A stretch of DNA of 27,719 bases from contig MU657167.1 of NCBI GenBank assembly GCA_026770575.1, forward strand, positions 426,473 through 454,191, read 5' to 3'. The notes below the pieces were generated by a model. That model ran no database searches. It was not told the origin of the DNA and was given only the letters and a program-made list of their open reading frames with translations. This DNA is from Pelagophyceae sp. CCMP2097. Lineage: Eukaryota > Sar > Pelagophyceae. Positions 8,722-15,900 of the stretch are shown here, piece after piece; the first letter of the stretch is position 1, and the number at the start of each line of letters is the position of its first letter. Position numbers and translations under genes: made by a program.

Positions 8722-9396
8722 CTAGTCCTCCAAGCCGCGGAGCGCGACGTCCTTTTCGAAGAAGGAGCCGTAAAACGTCGGCGGGGACGGCGGCCTCGCC
8801 GGCGCGGCGGCGGCGTTTGCGGCGACGCTCTGCACGCGGATGATGGGCGGGTAGCCCGAGGACCAGTACTCGTCGCCGCCAACGAGGACCACAGGCGCCG
8901 TCGTGGGGGCGTCGCCAATGTCCTGCACCTCGAGCACGACGCCGCCGAGCGCCTCGTTGGTCGGCGACCGCATGTGGACGCGGAACTTGCCCTCGAAGAC
9001 GTCAACCACGCAGACCATGGGCTCGTCTTTCAGGCCGCTGATTTCGAGGCTGCACCGCGCCGAGACGCAGAGCAAGACGCGCTCCGTCATGCCGAGCTGC
9101 GCGCGGCGCCGCAGCAGCGCCGGGTGGACCTGCCGCCGCGCGGCGCCGTCGCCGTCGCCGCCGGCGGGCAAGGCAGCCACAAAGGCGTACTCCCCCGGCA
9201 AAAGGGAAATCACGCCCCGTCGCCGCCGGCGGGCCGCATCCAAGGCCGCGGGCGTCGGACTCACCTCAGGAAGCTTTTCGAGGATTTCGTAGCTCAGTTC
9301 GGAAGATCCCTGGAGGAGCGCGAGAGTCCCAGAGTACTTTCGCCGCGAATCACCCGCAGAGAACACAAAGGCCTCGATGCTCGCCGCACCCCCCAT
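8722..9396 (-). CDS. Unrecognised protein with a possible N-myristoylation start
   Basis: I do not recognise this family. The minus-strand frame from the ATG at 9396 encodes 224 residues if unspliced. A GTGAGT donor and an AG acceptor bracket a 75-nt, frame-preserving stretch (9190-9264) whose translation is arginine-rich and out of character. Removing it gives 199 residues, which is my preferred model. The protein begins MGGAAS, a fit to the N-myristoylation pattern (Gly2, Ser6). The body alternates hydrophobic strands and charged turns (ERVLLCVSARCSLEISGL, MVCVVDVFEGKFRVHM, GGVVLEVQDIGD, PVVLVGGDEYWSSGYPPIIRV), suggesting an all-beta domain. The end is proline/alanine-rich, then FYGSFFEKDVALRGLED. 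It is divergent from the nuclease-fusion gene, with 232 nt between the two start codons. Confidence 0.6.
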   Translation of the reverse strand: MGGAASIEAFVFSAGDSRRKYSGTLALLQGSSELSYEILEKLPEVSPTPAALDAARRRRRGVISLLPGEYAFVAALPAGGDGDGAARRQVHPALLRRRAQLGMTERVLLCVSARCSLEISGLKDEPMVCVVDVFEGKFRVHMRSPTNEALGGVVLEVQDIGDAPTTAPVVLVGGDEYWSSGYPPIIRVQSVAANAAAAPARPPSPPTFYGSFFEKDVALRGLED

Positions 9397-9628
9397 GACC
9401 GACCCGGCCCCGGACGGGGGTCCGCTCGAGCGCTCTCGAGAGCTAAGCGGCGAGCACGACAACGGAGATATCGCTGAAATAGTTTTGGCGAATACTGTTG
9501 GTCAGCAATTGGTCAATCCACACGAAGAAAGACTGAGCACTTACTAAGAAGCACAACGACGCAATCCCGGCCACACTCTGGACGGTGCCGGGCCCTCTGC
9601 ATCGCTCCGCCCGCCGCCGGGGTGCTCC
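9397..9628. promoter_or_regulatory. Likely bidirectional promoter with repeated TTGGTCA motif
   Basis: This 232-nt gap separates two divergent start codons and is less GC-rich than the flanking genes. TTGGTCA occurs twice, at 9498-9504 and 9509-9515, exactly 11 bases (one helical turn) apart. The second copy includes ATTGG, the reverse of a CCAAT box. The same heptamer, reversed, occurs at 15792-15798 upstream of the histidine kinase gene. A regulatory role is inferred from position and spacing only. Confidence 0.35.
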
Positions 9629-12488
9629 ATGGTGGCTCTGGCGTCGCTGCGGACCAAGGTGGTCCGCGACCTGTGGTGGGCCGCAACCTCGCCGGGCCTC
9701 CTCGTCGCATCGGTAGACGGCGCGCGCTTCGTCGGCGACGACGTCGGGCGCGCGCTCGTTGTGGCGGCGGGGGACTGGCTCCTAGAGCTCGACGCCGACG
9801 CGGCGCCACTGCGCGCCTTCCTCGCCACGGCCGACGCGAAGCGCCTCGGGTTTTACTTTTCCGCTTTGGTCGAGTTCTGGATCACGCGTTGCCCCGCGCT
9901 CGGCACGCGGGCCTGGCGCCTCTACCAGCAGCTGCGCCACGCGGGAGACGCGCGGCGTGTCGTCGGCGCGCTCAAGTACGTCTTCGCCTGCGACCCCGAA
10001 GACGCCGCGCTCCGGAAAGCGCTGCTCCGCGGCAGCGACGCCGCGCCCAACGGCGGTGCGTTGGGGAAGATCGTCTGTCACTGGGAGGCGTCAATCAAGT
10101 TCTTCGTCTACTCGCGCGTCGACGGCGGCGAATCGGCCGCCGAATCGGAAGATTCGGACGGCCTCTGTGACTACGTGGGCCCGTTCCTGCACGAGAACCT
10201 CGCGGCGCGCGTTGTCACGACGAAGCGCAAGCTCCAACTCTGCGCCTCGAGGGCCGTCCAGGCCTGGCTGCGGAAGGAGATCCTCGACGGCGCGGAGGGC
10301 GCGGCACCAGACGAGTGCGCGGCATTCCAGTCGGCAAGCATCCTCCGCGGCTACCTATTTTACCATCGCGACGCCGGCGGCGCCGATGGCGGCGAGGACG
10401 ACGCCGCCGAAGCCGCAAACGACGGCGCGCACCGCCACGTGCCCGCGCGGTACCGCGCGCTCCCCGGGGCCGTGTCGCTCGGGCACGCCCGGGGTTGGTG
10501 GACCGAGTCGATAAATGGAGTGCCGCGGCCAAAGCAGACGACGCACTGGATCGTCCTCTCCAAGGCGCACTGGCTCTGTCCCGCGCGCGTGCCTCGCGTC
10601 GAGGGCGGCTGGGCGCTCGCCGAGGACGCGCTCGTCGGCGCGGCGCACGAGCGCGCCTGCGCGTCCATTTCCGACCTCGCCGCGCGCGTTTCCGAGCACC
10701 TGCGAGCGGCGCCGTGCACGCCCATCATGGTCGCCTGCCTCGAGGCCGTGCCTGACGGCAGCCTTTTGGAGGCCTCGCGGGGATTCGTCGTGCCGCAAGA
10801 GTGGGACCCGGCACCCCTCGTCGGCGCGCCGACGTGGTGGCGCCGGCGCGAGGCCTGCACGCAGCCCACGCTGGCGAGAATGCACATGCGCGGCGTCTAT
10901 GCGCGGCCCAGCGACGGCGCCGACGACGACGGCGACGACGTTATCGTCGGCTTTCCGCGCGGCGAAGATGACGTCGTCGTCGCGCGCACCGCCGCCGTGG
11001 AATCCGCGGAGGAATTGCTGATAGAGCTCCAGGGCCAGCCGTCGCCGCACGTGAAGAAGGGCCGCAGCCTCGCGGCCTTTAAGCTCGCGCAGCGGTGCGC
11101 GGACCTGCTGGCGGCGACGGAGGCTGCGCACGGCGCGGACCGCGGCGCGGCGCTCGTCGTCGAGTCGCTCGCCCTCGTCGCAAACCGGCGAGACATGCCC
11201 GTGCCCCTCGCGTTCCGTCTCGGTGCTGGCCTCCTCGACGGCCACGACCTGCGGCGCCAGAGCCGAGGCCGAGAGGCGCCGCTGCCCGAAAAAGTCCTCG
11301 CCGCTGTCGAGCGCGTCGTCGACGACGCAATCGAGACGGCGCACCTCGAGCTCACGCTGGCGCTGCGCCTCGGCGCGCACTTTGGCGCCGCGCGTGAGTC
11401 GCCGCGGCGGTCCGCTGGCACCGTCTTGACACCGACTGTAGCTTTGGACCTAAAGCCGCGTTTCGAAGCCGCGCTCGACGCCTCGCTCGCCAGCCCGGTA
11501 CGAGGCCCTCCTCCGCTCCGCAGGGCGACGCTGCGCGTAGGAGGCGTCTCGGAAGAAGCTCGCGACGGTGGCGCGGATCATGGGCCTCGTCGGGCGGCCG
11601 AGGGCAGTGGTGTCTTCGCGCCTTGCTCTGGCGGCCGCGTGTCTCGCCGCCTCGGGGGACCTCCACGCCGCAGAGGACATGGTGACGGCACCGGTGGCTG
11701 GCGCAGAGACGGACGAATTATGCGTCGACGTCGTCGCCGCGGAGCGCCTCGTCGAGGCGTGCTTCGAGCAGGGCCACTCCAAGTGGGCGAAGAACTTTCG
11801 GAAGAGGTACCTCGCGCCCGACGAGGACTCTGAAGCACCGCGCCGGCCGAGCTTAAGGGCCGGCGAGTACGACGACCAAGGCGACACCGCCAAATGGGAC
11901 GCCTTTTCGAACCCGCCCGTCGACGAGCAATGCCCCGAACTCGACGCCGCGCCGGCCGCCACGTGGGTCGCCGACGCAAGCGGCCTCGCAAAAGTCCTCG
12001 CGGCCATGGACTGCCCGACGCTCGACGTTGCCGTCGACACGGAGTGGGGCGCATCCGCCGATTTGGTGGGCCCTTGCGCGCCGCCGGCGCTGATGCAGCT
12101 GGCGCTGTCGCCCGACGAGCGCTGCTTCCTCGTCGACGTGACGGCCTGCCTCGCCGCCGCGCCGGCGGCTCTATCTGCGTTGCTGCGGCGCGTCTTTTCC
12201 GCGGGCGCGCCGCACCGCGTCCTCGGCTTTGCGTTTTCGCGCGACCGCGCGCGCCTCGAGCCGCTCTTCGGCAGCTGCGGCATCGTCGTCGATCTGCAGC
12301 GCCGCGGGCGGAGCCTGCAGGCCACGGCGCGGCTGTTGCTGAGGCGCCGCCTCGAAAAGGCCTGTCAGTGCAGTGCCTGGGACGCGCGACCGCTCACCGC
12401 CGCGCAATTGGCCTACGCCGCTCTCGACGCCGCCGTGCTCCTCCGACTCGCCGCCGCCCTCGACCGCGGACCTGCAGGCGACGCCTGA
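9629..12488 (+). CDS. Fusion of a DUF1853 domain and a Mut-7-like DEDDy 3'-5' exonuclease
   Basis: Three exons (9629-11393, 11442-11497, 11541-12488) join to 922 residues; the 48- and 43-nt introns have GTGAGT...TGTAG and GTACGA...CGTAG ends. Residues about 1-330 match the order of DUF1853 motifs: VVRDLWWAATSPGLL at the start, LGFYFSALVEFWI (73-85), HWEASIKFFV (151-160), TTKRKLQL, ILRGYLFY, ARGWWTES and HWIVLSKAHWL. DUF1853 is, to my knowledge, a bacterial family related to PD-(D/E)xK nucleases; Glu153 and Lys157 would be the E...K pair. The middle is helical. Residues about 767-912 form a complete DEDDy exonuclease: DTEW (Asp773, Glu775), FSRDRARL (Asp842) and YAALD (Tyr899, Asp903), with the family signature CQCSAWDARPLTAAQLAYAA typical of the Mut-7/EXD3 group. 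Removal of 3' nucleotides from RNA or DNA is therefore expected. There is no targeting signal I can name. The first ATG of the frame was used. Confidence 0.85.
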
Positions 12489-12957
12489 ACAGTTTTAATA
12501 GACGGGCGCCTGTATCGACAACCCAGGGACAGACACTGCCAAGCTGCGCCGATGATACGACGGTCGACGCCGTCGCGAAGGAACAACTTTTTCCTTCGCT
12601 TCCTCGTGATATTCGGCTCTCACCCGCGCCCTTCACACCGCGCTCCGCCACCGCTTCGTCTGATACAGCGAAAGGCTGCTACGAGCAGCCTACGGCGAAA
12701 GGCTGCTACGAGCAGAGCGGCGGCGTGCGCACGGGGCTCCTGCTGTCGCGCAACACACCCCGGGGCAAAAGCAGGGAGGTCCCCTTCTTTCGTGGGGTCG
12801 GTCGAGAGAGAGATTTCCGTCGAGTTTCCGGAATCTAGATCGTGCCACGGGCTTCGAGCTCGAGCTTGTGCAGAGAAAGCCGACGTCGGGGGGCGCGCAT
12901 CAAGGCATCGACCGCGAGCCGCTCAGGGCCGGGACTCGAACGTCCCAAACGTCGGCT
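12489..12957. other. Intergenic region with hairpin direct repeats
   Basis: About 470 nt between two plus-strand genes. It holds the duplicated hairpin at 12668-12715 and a GAGAGAGATTTCC / AGTTTCCGGAA motif pair (12806-12833) that recurs at 4047-4083. It should contain the end of the exonuclease transcript and the promoter, and possibly untranslated exons, of the next gene. Confidence 0.4.
12668..12715. repeat. Two-copy 21-bp direct repeat containing a hairpin
   Basis: GCGAAAGGCTGCTACGAGCAG occupies 12668-12688 apart from its last base being shared context, and recurs at 12695-12715 with a period of 27. In the first copy GGCTGCT-ACG-AGCAGCC forms a perfect seven-base stem with a three-base loop; the second copy retains five pairs. 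Confidence 0.85.
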
Positions 12958-15556
12958 ATGAGCCTCGAGATCCGCCGCGTGCACCACGCGACGAATGACG
13001 TCTTACAGCGGTGCGCAAGAACCATTATTTGCGCACCGGGCGACTCCGCGATCAGGTACCGGAAAGAGGTCCGCCCGGACCGCATCGCGCGCGAGGCCCT
13101 CGCCGGGACGCTGAAGCGCGTCGCGCGCCTCCCCGAGGCGCGGCGCGGCGCCTGCTTGTAAGCCGCGCCCTCGCGGCGGGCACCGTCGGACGCGCGCGCG
13201 CGCCAGGCTCGGCCTCGCGCTGGCGCTGGCCTTCTCGGCCGCGCCGCAGAGGACGCTCTACGGCATGGGGGGCTTTTTCGTGGTCGTCCTGCTTTGCGTC
13301 CGGGGCGGCGACGTGGCCACGGTGCGCCGCACCTGGACGACCAGCGGCTGGCGCTCCGCCGGGCTCCTGCGTGCACGCTCTCGGAGAGAAATCTCCACGC
13401 GACGCAGGTGCGCCGAACAGCGCTGCTCATTTATGTGCTGCCGACGCTCACCGAGGTCGTCGCGCGGTCCGCGCTGTGCCTCAGCGTCCCCTCCTCGGCC
13501 CGGCGTCCGGGCGCTTCGGAGATGAAAAGGAGCGCATGCGTCGACGTGCGCAGGTCCGCGGCGAAGCGGAGCCGTACATGGCTGCGTGCATCGTTTCGAC
13601 GACTCTGGCGGCGTCGGCGCTGTCCCTCGATTTTGAGCTCGACGGCGCACTGCAGACCCGCGACGGCGGCCTGACGCTTCTGGCGCTGAGCGGCTGCGTC
13701 GTCGCGCGAGCTGTCGTGCGGGCCGCGGCTGCTGGCGGCGGGCCCGCGTGGGGCTCGTGCGGCTCGTTGCTGGCGGCGCTGGCGGCGGCGGACGTGCGGC
13801 TCGTGCTGGCGGCGGTCCTCGCGCGCTTCGCGCTGTGCGCCGAGTGGGCGCTCGGCGGCGCGTGCGCGCGCGTGGGCCCAGCGGCCAAGGACGCTTTGGG
13901 CGACGCGACGCGGCGCGCGGCTTTGGCGCCGCTCCGGGCCGTCTGCGACGACGAGATCCTGCACGCGGCGCTGGCGAAGTGCATCGTCGAGTATTGGAAC
14001 TCGCCGCAGACGTTCCATTTCGAAGACGCCTGGCCCATGCTCATCTCGTCGATTGCGTTCGTCGGCGCCGGCGCAGCCGCGGCCGGTGCCGGCGCGGCCG
14101 CGAGGCTCGAGCTGCGGTGCGCCTCGCGACGCGGGCGCCGGGGGTCCGCACCGGCCGGCGCGGGGACCGGCGGTCCGCACCGGCGGCGTAGGCTCTGCGA
14201 CGACGGGTTCGACGCGGACCGGTCGGCTGACGCGGCGGTGCGGGCCGCGGACGACATCCTCGCGCAGATGCGGCCGCCGCCGGCCTTGGCGCGCCTCGCG
14301 CTCCTAGCCGGCTGCGCGCCGACTATCGTCGCCCTCGCCCTCGCGCGGTGCGACCAGCTCTTGCTCGGCGCTCTCTGCCCAGTGGTCCTTATCGAAGCGG
14401 CGGGCGTGCACAGGCTGCTGGCGGCGGCGGCGGCGTCGCCGCCGAATGCGCCGCCGGCCGACGGCCTCGAGATGCTGCTTCGGGCGACTCCCGAATCGGC
14501 CGACCTCTTGGCGGCATATCGCAATGCGCAGTCGTTTGCCGCCGCACTCGGCTCGGCGCACTGCCGCTTAACGCTCCGCGGCCTCCAGGCGTCGGCCCGC
14601 GCAAAGTCGCTCGCCCGCGGCGTCGCGCGCCTCGGCGGCGCCACAGCGGCCGCGTACGCCTCGGGCGGCGACGGCGGCGCGGCGGCGGCAACGTCGGTCG
14701 CATTCGCCCTCGCCCGCGAGGCGCGCCTCCTCGCCGGCGGCTCGGGAGACGCGCTGCGCGTGCTCCGAGACGCGCGCGTCGTCGGCGCCAATGCCGCAAG
14801 GCTCTGGGCCGAGTCGGGCGCCGCGGAGTACGTCTGCGAAGCAGCCGCTCTTGGCGGCGTGCCCACCGAGCCGACGTGGTGGGCATGGACGTCCGCCTAC
14901 GTCGGCTCCGCAGCCGCCGCGGGCGCCGCGGGCATGCTCGTCGCGGGGCCCGCCGGCGCAGTCGTCGGCGCAGTTGTCGGGTCCGTAGCGGCGCGACGCG
15001 GCGGCGCAGCGGGGGCCGGGCGCGCGCGATTCGTCGCCACCTCCAAAAGACCTCGTCCCAATCTAGGTCGTCGTCGGTCCATGGCTTATCGCTGTACGCC
15101 GCCCCCGACGCTTCGCCGCCGCGCATCGAGGCCCCCGCGGAGCCGCCGGCGATCGGCGCGGCCGTCAAGCCGAAGCCCGTGACTTTTCCGCCCGGCGCCT
15201 GGACCCTCCTCGGACCGCTCGTCGACGAGACGGACCGCTGGTCCGACATCGACTCGGACGAAGACGATGGCGACGGCGCGCCGCCCCGAGCTCCGTGGCC
15301 GGCGCCCGCTTCGATCCATCAGGCACCGGCCGCGTCGATCGCTGCGTGCGCGCTCGACGATGCCGGCCCCGCGCTGCTGAGCGGCAATGGAGACGTGCGT
15401 GATCCCGACGGAAACGGCAGCCGTCCACCGCACGCCGCCGTCGGACACGGCCCTCTCGGACAGGAGGAGCCGCTCCCACCATCGCGGATGCAACCGCGCG
15501 CCGATCACCCGCCGGGGCCAGACGACCGGGACGAGACGGAGAGAGCCGTGCAGTAG
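12958..15556 (+). CDS. Large multi-pass membrane protein, family not recognised
   Basis: Five exons (12958-13157, 13207-13321, 13408-13485, 13554-14980, 15067-15556) join in frame to 769 residues, with introns of 49, 86, 68 and 86 nt. The first donor (GTAAGC) is strong; the others were chosen because they keep hydrophobic frames continuous. I do not recognise the family. The N-terminal 66 residues are polar and basic (YRKEVRPDRIAREALAG). Hydrophobic helices follow: LLGLALALAFSAA, GGFFVVVLLCV, ALLIYVLPTL, AACIVSTTLAASALSL, LTLLALSGCVVARAVV, LVLAAVLARFALCA and others near APTIVALALA. A glycine-zipper-like segment, GMLVAGPAGAVVGAVVG, precedes the last intron. The final exon encodes a proline-rich, acidic cytosolic tail (WSDIDSDEDDGDGAPP). 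Between helices lies EYWNSPQTFHFEDAW, the most distinctive soluble motif. A transporter or receptor is possible but unproven. The ATG at 12958 is the nearest start; an upstream in-frame ATG at 12868 also exists. Confidence 0.55.
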
Positions 15557-15900
15557 TTCCGTCGACATTGACGACTAACTCTCTTGGTGCCATCTTCGAC
15601 TGCTCCGATGATGGTCCCGGACGCATTGGTATAGCCCTCCCGGCCGAACCGCGTCCGCCGCTCCGTCGCAGCGGCTCGCGGCCGGCCCGTCCGCCGCTCG
15701 CCGCAAGGCCCCTAATCAGTGTTCTCTCTCTCAGAAAGTCAGTTGCACTAAAATACTTGCAAGAACCTTAAAATCTTTTTTTGGTTACCCCTGACCAACT
15801 GAATGTTCTGGTGTGCGTACGACTAGTCGCCTTTTCTAGATTCTAATAAGAACAGTAAATCGATCCGCTCCTCAACTCCGCCGCGCCGCGCTCAGACCTC
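15557..15900. other. Promoter-side spacer of the rhodopsin-like kinase gene
   Basis: About 344 nt, GC-rich at first then AT-rich from 15715 (CTAAAATACTTGCAAG, a T-run near 15777). It contains TGACCAA at 15792-15798, the reverse of the TTGGTCA motif seen at 9498 and 9509. Nothing codes here. Confidence 0.35.

Noticed and set aside
13481..14866. A 461-residue minus-strand frame across the orphan membrane protein gene
   Set aside because: Alanine/arginine/serine-rich shadow translation. The plus strand has hydrophobic helices and splice sites that join consistent frames.
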